A stretch of DNA of 64,000 nt, taken from positions 1 through 64,000 of the forward strand of contig ONTS01000004.1 of assembly GCA_900320845.1 (NCBI GenBank). Direction: 5' to 3'. Source of the stretch: an uncultured Prevotellaceae bacterium. Lineage in GTDB: Bacteria > Bacteroidota > Bacteroidia > Bacteroidales > Bacteroidaceae. Of the stretch, positions 8,445-16,648 are shown in pieces. How positions within the stretch are numbered: the stretch's first letter is position 1; every line of letters begins with the position of its first letter. The translations under genes were made by a program, and so were the position numbers. The notes beneath the pieces are model-generated. The model was not told where the DNA came from. It saw only the letters and a program-made list of their open reading frames with translations, and ran no database searches.

Positions 8445-9407
8445 ATGTCTGTTTTCCGTTTTCAACCCATTCTGAAGTCTACCCTTTGGGGTGGCAATCG
8501 TATCATTCCTTTCAAGCATCTGTCTGTTGCTCAGGAACAGGTGGGCGAGAGTTGGGAGATTAGCGGTGTGCAGGGCAACGAGTCGGTAGTAGCCGACGGT
8601 CCCTACGCAGGCTACACCCTCCCCCGCCTCATTGACGAGCTGAAGGGCGCATTAGTGGGCGAGGACAACTACCAACGCTTCGGCAATGAATTTCCCCTAC
8701 TCATCAAGTTTATTGATGCACGTCTTGACCTGTCCATACAGGTTCATCCCAATGATGCGACGGCGCAGCGTCAAGGCCTGCCATGCGGCAAGACAGAGAT
8801 GTGGTACATCATTGACAGCACACCCGACGCCATGCTTTACAGCGGCATGCAACGCCAGATAACACCAGAGGAATATACACGTTTGGTTGATTCCGATACC
8901 ATCTGCGACGCATTGGCTTGTCACGATGTACATCCCGGCGATGTATTCTACCTTCCCGGAGGGCGCATACACAGTATCGGTGCCGGATGTTTTCTGGCAG
9001 AAATACAGCAGACGAGCGACACCACCTACCGCATCTACGACTTCAACCGTCGCGACAAGGATGGTAACCTGCGCCCTCTGCACACGGAGAAGGCTGCTGA
9101 GAGCATCGACTACAACGTGTATGACAACTATCGCACGCCCTATCATCATGTGCTCAACGAGAGCACTCCGCTTGTGGAATGTCCTTATTTCACCACATCG
9201 TTATACGACCTCACAGAGCCAATGACGCTTGATTACAGTGAGCTCGACTCTTTTGTGATACTGATTGCTGTTGAAGGAGAAGGCACGCTGACAGACAGTG
9301 AAAGCGGTAGTTTAAGTTTTCAGGCAGGCGAAACCCTGCTCATCCCCGCAGCGACAGATATCATAACAATAGAGGGCGATGTAAAGTTTCTTGAAGTTTT
9401 TGTCTGA
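8445..9407 (+). CDS. manA: Mannose-6-phosphate isomerase, class I
   Basis: The enzyme interconverts mannose 6-phosphate and fructose 6-phosphate, feeding GDP-mannose for glycans. The zinc ligands are visible in the cupin core: QVHPND, KTEMWYI and HPGDVFYLPGGRIHSIGAG. The catalytic-domain block IYDFNRRDKDG is also present. At 320 residues it is the short type common in Bacteroidota and Firmicutes. It starts about 50 nt after the lipoprotein gene, without a clear promoter of its own. Confidence 0.95.
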   Translation: MSVFRFQPILKSTLWGGNRIIPFKHLSVAQEQVGESWEISGVQGNESVVADGPYAGYTLPRLIDELKGALVGEDNYQRFGNEFPLLIKFIDARLDLSIQVHPNDATAQRQGLPCGKTEMWYIIDSTPDAMLYSGMQRQITPEEYTRLVDSDTICDALACHDVHPGDVFYLPGGRIHSIGAGCFLAEIQQTSDTTYRIYDFNRRDKDGNLRPLHTEKAAESIDYNVYDNYRTPYHHVLNESTPLVECPYFTTSLYDLTEPMTLDYSELDSFVILIAVEGEGTLTDSESGSLSFQAGETLLIPAATDIITIEGDVKFLEVFV

Positions 9408-9518
9408 AACGATTGGTCTCTGTTGATATGTCGGTTTATGCAGCAAACGCTGCACAAGGAAAAGCATTTCAATTTGCTTGTTTTTATTTAAATAGTTATT
9501 AATTCGATTATTATTTAG

Positions 9519-9526
9519 TAATTTTG
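9519..9526 (+). promoter_or_regulatory. -7 element for the BspA-like gene
   Basis: TAATTTTG matches TAnnTTTG exactly and lies 78 nt before the ATG at 9605. The upstream 30 nt are very AT-rich, but there is no clear TTTG at the -33 position. The 9408-9604 gap contains no gene. Confidence 0.45.
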
Positions 9527-9604
9527 CGGCCGAAAAAATAATATCCGTGATTTATCATAGGATAACACGATAAAATGATTTCATAACTAAATAATGATAT
9601 AACG

Positions 9605-9624
9605 ATGAAAAAACTTTTTTTTCC
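9605..9624 (+). other. Homopolymer start of the BspA-like gene (A6 and T8), out of phase
   Basis: The ATG at 9605 is followed by six A, one C and eight T (9615-9622). Read from this ATG the frame ends at a TAG after 16 codons. Adding a single base to either tract joins the ATG to the long downstream frame and yields a textbook signal peptide, MKKLFFSLLLALFF followed by PALVIGQ. The long frame has no ATG of its own here: the in-frame stop at 9595-9597 leaves only TTG or CTG codons. Either the gene is switched off by strand slippage or a base was lost in sequencing. Confidence 0.75.
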
Positions 9625-12600
9625 TTGCTGCTGGCTTTGTTTTTTCCAGCATTAGTTATTGGTCAGACAGCCGGTGATGAAAAATTAGTAAAGGCTTCGG
9701 ATGTCGTGCTGTGCACGAAGACTAAAGCCCAATATGACAGTTATACTGCTGAAAAGCGTGCCTTGCTACAGGTTACTGCTTATCCGATGGACAATATTGA
9801 GATTTCCGCGGGTGACTTTTCCGGTGGTTCTAATCCATCAGTGACGGGCAACCGTCTTCTGTTTACCATCATCAGTTCGACGAATCGGACGGTGAAGATT
9901 GGTGCTTCGGAAGACAGCTATTATTACACAGGCATCACAAAGAGTCAGTATAAGCACTACAGCAACTTGTTTGTGAGCGGTGAGGGTGCAGCTGCAAGTA
10001 ATCCTCAGCCTGTTAATAATCGTACTGCAGCTATTTACGTTCCTTCACGTATCAACATTGACGGCGTTGTTTATACGGTGACGGAGATTTCGGATGACTG
10101 GATTATCAATAACCAGATAGGCCAGGTTAATAACCATAACGACATTTACATTCCTCAGACCGTAAAAAAAATTGGTAATCGTGGTTTCAGTGGTTACAGT
10201 TCCGGTCAGTTTATCAATCTGAAATTCTATAAAACCAACGCTGACGGTTCTCCTGCGCGCAGTGGCAGTTCGCTGATAGTGGGTGATGCCTACAATAGTA
10301 TTGAAGAGATTGGTGAAGAAGCTTTTCATAATAATCGCTTTACTTCGCTGCCTATCGGTGCTTCAACGCGGTCATTGGGTAAAGGGTGTTTCTATGGTTG
10401 TCAGCAGTTGACTATTGAAGGTGTTGAGTCACCGCTTGCCGCAAGTAGTGTGACAGCTTTGCCTGATAATGTTTTTTATCTATGTACTGGTTTATCTGGC
10501 GAACTGAAGATACCTGCGAACATCACCTCTCTCGGATTCCACACTTTCGGTCGTTGCGAGTATCTCACGAATTTTGACTTATCGTTGTGTGTGGGTTTGG
10601 ATGAGTTGCCTGACGGTGTGTTTTTTGATTGCATCCGTTTGTCTCCTTTGGGCGGCAAATTGGTTATTCCTTCTCACATAAAGACTGTCGGTGCTCTTTG
10701 GTGGGCTGGTGGATCTGGTACAAATATCAATCAAACTCCCGAAGGAGTGACTTCAATCTATTTCGGCGATGTACGTAATCTGAGTCTCGGTGCTTACAAA
10801 ACGAAGGGTATCACTGAGTTTACCGTTCCCAGCACTGTCACTTCGTTGCGCAGTTTCACTGAAACTACGGGTTTATACAAAGATAATAATGTCTTACAAC
10901 GTGCGACTTTTCCTGCAGGTCTGAGCATCAGTATTCCTGATTCCTGTTTTTATACGTGCGAAGCGTTGTCGTCAATTAATTTCGGTGATGTGACAAGTAT
11001 CGGCAAATTTGCGTTTGCTCGTTGTAAATCACTTTCGTCGGTGAGTATTCCTTCGTCGGTAACTTCTATAGGAAGTAATACGTTTTCCAATTGTACCAGT
11101 CTGGTGTCTGCTGAGATAAATGCTAATACAGTGTGCTTGCCAGACAGTATGTTCTATCGGTGTTCGCTTCTTTCATCAGTAACGTTTCCTTCGGGTCTGA
11201 CAACAATAGGAAAGGGGTGTTTCTACAATTGTTGTTTCTCTACTCTTCCCGATTTTCCTTCGTCTTTATCAGTAATTGACGATTGTGCCCTTACAAACAA
11301 TCTTCTATCGTCTTTTGAGATGACATCTGCCATGAAGAGCAATCTTTGCCGTATCGGCGAATATGCTTTTTCGGGTAACAAGATTCCTTATATGAAATGG
11401 GACGTTGCTTCTGCATACAACTCATCGTTGGTTTTAGAGAAAGAAGCTTTCGGCGGTCAGAAGACATCGCTGACCGTAGAGTTTACTCCCGAATGTACTA
11501 CCGTACCTGAGTATCTTAACAACACCAATCACGAATCGCCGTTCAGCATTAGCAAAGATAAAGACAACAACAATAGTGAGCTCAGGGCATTACGGATTAT
11601 TGTTCCTATAAGCAGTATAAAGAACTACACATCTCATAAAACGATGGGGACGGTGTTGCCTACAGACTATCGTGTAAAATTCAAATGGGGTAGTTTTGCG
11701 GACGAGTCATCCCTGAAGACCGATATTGCGAAGGATTTTGCTCAGCGCAGCTACTATCCCTTGTACAATATCACTCCTCAGCAGCGTCTCGTGGCAACCA
11801 GTGCCTGGGAAAATGACGCTTTGAACTTCCGTCCCACTATACATTTTTATGGCAACCAGGGCCTACCGGTAATGGGAAAGGGTTCGTCGTTTGATGAGGA
11901 GCCGGCATTTTCGTTTGGTCCAAAGAAGGTGATATTACCTGCGGATGCTGTATTCTATACGAATTCGGTGGATTACTGGCAGGACAATGTTGCAGTTCCT
12001 CTTTTGACAGAGGAAACATTCTTTGAAGAGCCTTACACCGAGGGTGAGAATGAGTTGGGTTTTGCTTTCAATTCTTCTGATTTTGACGTGACAGATGAGG
12101 CATCTTATCCTAAATCACTGATGCCTTACAGCATTCACACTTACCATGCAAACATCAGTTCTGAGAATCCTGTAGGTGAACCTCGCATCGGCCGTCGTCC
12201 GGTGATGGATGGCATCGTGCCCCCGAACAAGGGTATCGTGATTGACTATCCGAAGCCCGGCTATTATCTTGTACCACCAGAGCCAACTGACTCGGGCATG
12301 ATAGCTATGTATCCTGTAAAGCAACATGTTTCAGGTCTTTATGACGGTGCTGACAAGCGTTATTCCATTGATCCTAAAATCTTCGCCAATTTCTGGTTTG
12401 ACCTAACGGATTATCGTTTTGAGAGCGGAGATCCTCAAATGAATTATTTCTACAAGCCGATTCCATACGAAACGGTTTTGACATTGGACAGTCGGCTTGC
12501 TCAGTTTATTTCCGACAATGACCTTGAAGGTATTGATGACTTGAGCGAGGTGCTTTCGGCTGAACAGAAGGCAGCACTGAAGGTGATTATTGCTGACTAT

Positions 12601-13677
12601 GAGTCTGTGATTGCGAATGCTTCATCAATAGAAATAGATGATTTTGACGATTATCAGTTTGATGATGATTGGTATGAGAGTTTTTTGTTCGGTGAAATTG
12701 AAATTTTTACTGATGGTCAGGGCGGCAAATGGATTATTCCTGAGATTGAATACTTCTATTTTTACTGTGATGATGATCCTGGTGTCATAAAAGGCATCTC
12801 TATGCTAATCCTCAACTCTAAGTTGCGGGCGGGCCTGGCATCTTTTAACTTTATCAATGGTGATGGCATCTTCACCGATGAGAACGGTATTGTATGGCAC
12901 ATGCATTTTAAACAGATTCGTGGCATTGCCGGGTATTCATTTGCCCAGAACTATCCTTTATCAGAGATGAGAAATCATCTGAATGATGCAGAGACCCAGA
13001 AAATATACGTATATGATGAGAATCAAGTATATACGGCATTACTGAATACCTATTATGGCAATTGGTACAACATACTTGACATGGTGGATAGTCCTGATTC
13101 AGTGGCCGTCAGATTCAACAAAAATCATGATTCTGATACCGATCACAATGTGATTTTGCCTTGTATAGACCGCACATGGATTTATCCTTACTGGGCAGCA
13201 AGTCCTTATAAATTCGAGACTGAAGGTCAGCCTGCCGACCGTTTCAACAGTGACGGCACATTCAATCATACGACATACGGACGCATGGGACACGGCAACA
13301 CGTATATATACATTTGGGACGAAGACAAATCTAAGACAGCCCTACTCGACAGTGATATACAGTATGTGAATTTTGGTTTCATGGGCGGTTATTTCGTTCA
13401 TGCAAATGCTGCGAATCAGACTCAGCCCAACCGTGCATATTTCAGTATACATAAGGACCACATGAAGGCACTCTTCCCTCAGACACCTCAGAACGGCAAG
13501 TTCTTCTTCTATCTGGAAGACAACAACGGAAATGCTACAGGCATCACGACGCTTGACAACGGACGCTTGACAACGGACGATGACATGTGGTTTACCCTGA
13601 GCGGTGTTCGCCTGAGTGGCAAGCCTTCTGAGAAAGGTATTTACATTTACAACGGTAAGAAAATCATTATCAGATAA
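9625..13677 (+). CDS. BspA-like leucine-rich-repeat surface protein (start out of frame as sequenced)
   Basis: This 1350-residue frame encodes a large secreted protein. Residues about 130-620 contain LRR_5 (Treponema/BspA-type) repeats, e.g. SVSIPSSVTSIGSNTFSNCTSL and SVTFPSGLTTIGKGCFYNC, a fold used by oral and gut Bacteroidota for adhesion. The rest is beta-rich and acidic. The C-terminus (MWFTLSGVRLSGKPSEKGIY, then IYNGKKIIIR) is the short conserved end of many secreted Prevotella proteins, and it also ends the M6 protease at 61.3 kb. A signal peptide is encoded only if the frame is corrected at the A6/T8 tract. A small peptide gene follows 18 nt downstream. Adhesion is inferred from the family. 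Confidence 0.85.
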   Translation: MLLALFFPALVIGQTAGDEKLVKASDVVLCTKTKAQYDSYTAEKRALLQVTAYPMDNIEISAGDFSGGSNPSVTGNRLLFTIISSTNRTVKIGASEDSYYYTGITKSQYKHYSNLFVSGEGAAASNPQPVNNRTAAIYVPSRINIDGVVYTVTEISDDWIINNQIGQVNNHNDIYIPQTVKKIGNRGFSGYSSGQFINLKFYKTNADGSPARSGSSLIVGDAYNSIEEIGEEAFHNNRFTSLPIGASTRSLGKGCFYGCQQLTIEGVESPLAASSVTALPDNVFYLCTGLSGELKIPANITSLGFHTFGRCEYLTNFDLSLCVGLDELPDGVFFDCIRLSPLGGKLVIPSHIKTVGALWWAGGSGTNINQTPEGVTSIYFGDVRNLSLGAYKTKGITEFTVPSTVTSLRSFTETTGLYKDNNVLQRATFPAGLSISIPDSCFYTCEALSSINFGDVTSIGKFAFARCKSLSSVSIPSSVTSIGSNTFSNCTSLVSAEINANTVCLPDSMFYRCSLLSSVTFPSGLTTIGKGCFYNCCFSTLPDFPSSLSVIDDCALTNNLLSSFEMTSAMKSNLCRIGEYAFSGNKIPYMKWDVASAYNSSLVLEKEAFGGQKTSLTVEFTPECTTVPEYLNNTNHESPFSISKDKDNNNSELRALRIIVPISSIKNYTSHKTMGTVLPTDYRVKFKWGSFADESSLKTDIAKDFAQRSYYPLYNITPQQRLVATSAWENDALNFRPTIHFYGNQGLPVMGKGSSFDEEPAFSFGPKKVILPADAVFYTNSVDYWQDNVAVPLLTEETFFEEPYTEGENELGFAFNSSDFDVTDEASYPKSLMPYSIHTYHANISSENPVGEPRIGRRPVMDGIVPPNKGIVIDYPKPGYYLVPPEPTDSGMIAMYPVKQHVSGLYDGADKRYSIDPKIFANFWFDLTDYRFESGDPQMNYFYKPIPYETVLTLDSRLAQFISDNDLEGIDDLSEVLSAEQKAALKVIIADYESVIANASSIEIDDFDDYQFDDDWYESFLFGEIEIFTDGQGGKWIIPEIEYFYFYCDDDPGVIKGISMLILNSKLRAGLASFNFINGDGIFTDENGIVWHMHFKQIRGIAGYSFAQNYPLSEMRNHLNDAETQKIYVYDENQVYTALLNTYYGNWYNILDMVDSPDSVAVRFNKNHDSDTDHNVILPCIDRTWIYPYWAASPYKFETEGQPADRFNSDGTFNHTTYGRMGHGNTYIYIWDEDKSKTALLDSDIQYVNFGFMGGYFVHANAANQTQPNRAYFSIHKDHMKALFPQTPQNGKFFFYLEDNNGNATGITTLDNGRLTTDDDMWFTLSGVRLSGKPSEKGIYIYNGKKIIIR

Positions 13678-13695
13678 TTAAAGAAAGTGGAAAAT

Positions 13696-13923
13696 ATGAA
13701 AAAATATATCAGTCCGAGTATAGAGGTGATTATCACAAAGGGTATCATGCAAGGCAACGGTTTGGCGCAGAACTCCGGTGACGGTTACATCGGTGGCGGC
13801 AGTGGTGATCCCGGTATATGGGAAAGCCCTGGTTTGGATGAGGATGAAAATGAATGGGTGTTCACTGTTGATGACAACAAAGACAACGGCAACAGATTTC
13901 GTTTGAAAAAGGTGTTAGATTAA
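13696..13923 (+). CDS. Small glycine-rich peptide gene next to the BspA-like gene
   Basis: The ATG at 13696 gives a 75-residue product; an in-frame GTG at 13687 is less likely. It opens with MKKYISPSIEVIITKG, the K-Y-x-x-P-x-x-x-V pattern of a widespread class of short Bacteroidota peptides, and continues with a Gly-rich stretch (SGDGYIGGGSGDPG) and an acidic part (LDEDENEW). There is no signal peptide or membrane helix. It lies 18 nt after the surface-protein gene and is followed by a strong terminator, so the two are probably cotranscribed. The function is unknown; a leader-plus-core peptide or an accessory to the surface protein are both possible. Confidence 0.7.
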   Translation: MKKYISPSIEVIITKGIMQGNGLAQNSGDGYIGGGSGDPGIWESPGLDEDENEWVFTVDDNKDNGNRFRLKKVLD

Positions 13924-13937
13924 CAGATGAATAATAC

Positions 13938-13974
13938 ACACGCCTGGGACTGATAATCTCAGGCGTGTTTTTTG
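13938..13974 (+). terminator. Intrinsic terminator of the BspA-like operon
   Basis: ACACGCCTG (13938-13946) pairs perfectly with CAGGCGTGT (13960-13968) and is followed by a run of T. This is the clearest intrinsic terminator in the window. Confidence 0.9.
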
Positions 13975-13979
13975 TTTTA

Positions 13980-14012
13980 TTTGACTATATCATGGAAAAA
14001 GTTATATCTTTG
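13980..14012 (+). promoter_or_regulatory. Promoter of the DEAD-box helicase gene
   Basis: TTTG (13980-13983), 21 nt, TATCTTTG (14005-14012): both elements match the Bacteroidota consensus. The start codon lies only 4 nt after the -7 box, so the transcript should begin at or within a base or two of the ATG. Such a leaderless mRNA also explains why I reject the upstream in-frame ATG at 13972. Confidence 0.7.
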
Positions 14013-14016
14013 CATC

Positions 14017-15777
14017 ATGGAGAACCTGCTGTTGAATGATTCTTTTGCAGCCTTAGGTATACCGCCTTTACTGTGTAAGGCTGTTGCTGCCATGGGATTT
14101 GAGTATCCTATGCCTGTACAGGAAGCTGTCATACCGTTTCTGCTTGAGAAGGAGGATGACCTTATTGCTCTTGCTCAGACGGGGACGGGCAAGACTGCAG
14201 CGTATGGACTGCCTCTGTTGACGTCTGTTTTTGAAAGAGGAGAGAGAAGAGGGGAGAGAATCGTCAAGGCAGAACACCAACATCCGACACCCGATATCCG
14301 ACACTCATGTACCCTGTCATCTGTTCAGGCCCTGGTGTTGTGTCCCACGCGCGAACTTTGTCTGCAGATCACTGATGACCTTCGAGCCTTTTCCTTATAT
14401 ATAAAAGGTATACACGTTGCAGCTATTTATGGTGGCACCTCGTTGGAGTCGCAACGGACGATATTGCGTAAGGGCGTGCAGGTGATTGTGGCTACTCCCG
14501 GCCGACTGATTGACCTTATCCATCGCGGATGGGCGAATCTTGATGATGTGAGCCTGCTTGTTCTTGACGAGGCGGATGAAATGATGAACATGGGGTTCAG
14601 GGAAGCGCTTGACGAGATTCTGACTTTTCTGCCGTCGTCACGTCGTCGCACGTTGCTGTTTTCTGCCACGATGAGCCGTGAGATTGAACAGATTGCACGT
14701 ACATACCTGCATGAGCCGCGTGAGATTGTCGTAGGCAGCCGTAACGAGGGGGCTGATAATGTCAACCATCATTATTATCTTGTACATGCAAAAGACCGTT
14801 ATGCGGCACTGAAGCGTGTGGTTGACTACTATCCTCGCATCTATGGCATCATTTTCTGTCGCACGAAGGTGGAGACTCAGGAAGTTGCTGACTGGCTTAT
14901 ACGCGACGGATACAATGCTGAGGCACTGCATGGAGACCTCGCTCAGCAGCAACGTGACCTCACTATGCAGAAGTTTCGCAGTCATCTGACGCAGTTGCTG
15001 GTGGCTACCGACGTGGCTGCACGCGGTCTGGACGTCAATGACCTGACCCATGTCATCCATTATGGGCTGCCTGGCGACGTGGAGAGTTACACCCACCGTT
15101 CGGGACGCACAGGCCGTGCAGGAAAGAAAGGACTGTCCATTGCCATCATCCATCTGCGCGAACAATACAGGATAAAAGATATTGAACGTGGGATAGGCAA
15201 GCAGTTTGTACGTCAACAGTTGCCCACTGCCAAGGAGATATGTACCAAACAACTGTATCGTGTCATCGACCAGATTGAACGTACGGAGGTAAACGAATCC
15301 GACCTTGCACCTTTCATGGCTGACCTTCAGCGGCGTTTCGACTACATGGACAAACAATTGATCATACAGAAGGTGGTATCGCGTGAGTTCGGTAAGTTTC
15401 TTGAATACTACGCAAAAGCCCCTGACATCGAAGAGCCTGTGGAGAAAAGGGCCGAGAAAGGGCATGAAAGAGGGCATGAAAGAGTGAAAAGAAGAGAAGA
15501 AAGCAGCGACAGGAGAGGAAGAGGAGTGAGGGGAAAGCCGCAGAAGGGTTACCGACGGCTGTTCTTCAATGCAGGAAAACAGGATGGTTTCTATCCTGGC
15601 GTTGTGATGCAGTTCATCAATCGTTACATTCCCGGCAGACAGACAGTGGGACACATTGACCTTACCGATACCACCGCCATCGTGGAAGTGCCGCAACAGG
15701 ATGCACACCGCGTAGTGAAAGCACTAAACGGCAGATGGTTCAAAAACAAGGAAATAACCGTACGGACAGATAAGTAG
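14017..15777 (+). CDS. DEAD-box RNA helicase with DbpA-type RNA-binding domain
   Basis: An ATP-dependent RNA helicase of 586 residues, probably acting in ribosome assembly or RNA turnover. It has the Q motif (FEYPMPVQ), AQTGTGKT (residues 53-60), PTRELC (110-115), the DEAD box in LVLDEADEMM, SAT in FSATMS and motif VI HRSGRTGRAG. The last 75 residues (YRRLFFNAGKQDGFYPG to ALNGRWFKNKEI) are a DbpA-type RRM that in other species binds 23S rRNA. Unusual: about 30 extra residues (72-101, Arg/Glu then His/Pro rich) separate motif I from Ia, and a purine-rich segment encodes a very charged linker before the RRM. Confidence 0.95.
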   Translation: MENLLLNDSFAALGIPPLLCKAVAAMGFEYPMPVQEAVIPFLLEKEDDLIALAQTGTGKTAAYGLPLLTSVFERGERRGERIVKAEHQHPTPDIRHSCTLSSVQALVLCPTRELCLQITDDLRAFSLYIKGIHVAAIYGGTSLESQRTILRKGVQVIVATPGRLIDLIHRGWANLDDVSLLVLDEADEMMNMGFREALDEILTFLPSSRRRTLLFSATMSREIEQIARTYLHEPREIVVGSRNEGADNVNHHYYLVHAKDRYAALKRVVDYYPRIYGIIFCRTKVETQEVADWLIRDGYNAEALHGDLAQQQRDLTMQKFRSHLTQLLVATDVAARGLDVNDLTHVIHYGLPGDVESYTHRSGRTGRAGKKGLSIAIIHLREQYRIKDIERGIGKQFVRQQLPTAKEICTKQLYRVIDQIERTEVNESDLAPFMADLQRRFDYMDKQLIIQKVVSREFGKFLEYYAKAPDIEEPVEKRAEKGHERGHERVKRREESSDRRGRGVRGKPQKGYRRLFFNAGKQDGFYPGVVMQFINRYIPGRQTVGHIDLTDTTAIVEVPQQDAHRVVKALNGRWFKNKEITVRTDK

Positions 15778-15823
15778 ACGAGTTAACGAATAAACAACAA
15801 ACCATCACATAACACTTAACACT

Positions 15824-16645
15824 ATGCAGAAATACGCCGACTATATTGAACAAATTGAAATAGACTCTCTCTGGGGTGGCAGAAAACATATTTTGTGGAA
15901 CCTGAATCCGAAGGTCAACATCCTCAGCGGAGTGAACGGTATGGGAAAGAGTACGATTCTCAACAAGGTCATCAAGTGTTTGGATCAGCGTGGCGAGTTT
16001 TCCAGTCACATGCTGAAAGGTGTGAAGTTGAAGGTGTTTCCCGAGGAGTGTAAGTGGATACGCTTTGATGTTATCCGCTCATTTGACCGCCCGTTGATGA
16101 ACGGTGAGACAATAGCGAAGATTGATATCAGTCTTGTTACGGAACTCGATTGGAAACTTTTTCAGTTGCAACGCAAGTATCTTGATTATCAAGTGAATAT
16201 CGGCAATCGCATTATAGAGGTGCTGAGCAGCGGAGTGCCTGATGCAACGGAGCAGGCTGCAAAACTCAGTGAACCGAAAACAAAGTTTCAGAACATGATT
16301 GACAATCTTTTTGCCGACACCGGTAAGAAGATGATACGTACTGAAAACGAGATACGTTTCACCCAGATAGGAGAGACGCTGTATCCTTACCAGTTGTCGA
16401 GCGGCGAGAAACAGATGCTGACCATACTGCTGACCGTTCTGGTGGAAGACCAACTGCCCACCATACTCTTCATGGATGAACCCGAAGTAAGCCTGCACAT
16501 CGAATGGCAGAAACAACTCATCGACCTTATTGTTGAACTCAATCCCAACGTGCAGATTATCCTGACAACACACTCACCCGCAATGATCATGAACGGCTGG
16601 TTAGATTGTGTCACGGAAGTGTCGGATATTACGATTGACGAATAG
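15824..16645 (+). CDS. ABC/SMC-type ATPase, partner of the DUF4435 gene (PARIS AriA-like)
   Basis: The 273-residue protein is a complete small ABC-type ATPase: Walker A GVNGMGKST (residues 36-44), signature LSSGEKQ (191-197), Walker B FMDEPE with Asp218 and Glu219, and switch His250 in TTHSP. There is no membrane segment and no room for a long coiled coil. The gene ends 3 nt before the DUF4435 gene, so the two are surely coexpressed. An ABC-type ATPase with a DUF4435 (Toprim) partner is the architecture of the PARIS anti-phage system (AriA/AriB), and resembles a split OLD nuclease. This ATPase is shorter than AriA as I know it. A defence role is an inference; a housekeeping function is possible. 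Confidence 0.85.
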   Translation: MQKYADYIEQIEIDSLWGGRKHILWNLNPKVNILSGVNGMGKSTILNKVIKCLDQRGEFSSHMLKGVKLKVFPEECKWIRFDVIRSFDRPLMNGETIAKIDISLVTELDWKLFQLQRKYLDYQVNIGNRIIEVLSSGVPDATEQAAKLSEPKTKFQNMIDNLFADTGKKMIRTENEIRFTQIGETLYPYQLSSGEKQMLTILLTVLVEDQLPTILFMDEPEVSLHIEWQKQLIDLIVELNPNVQIILTTHSPAMIMNGWLDCVTEVSDITIDE

Positions 16646-16648
16646 CAC

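Noticed and set aside
14638..15708. 356-codon minus-strand frame opposite the helicase
   Set aside because: The plus strand encodes all helicase motifs; this is a shadow.
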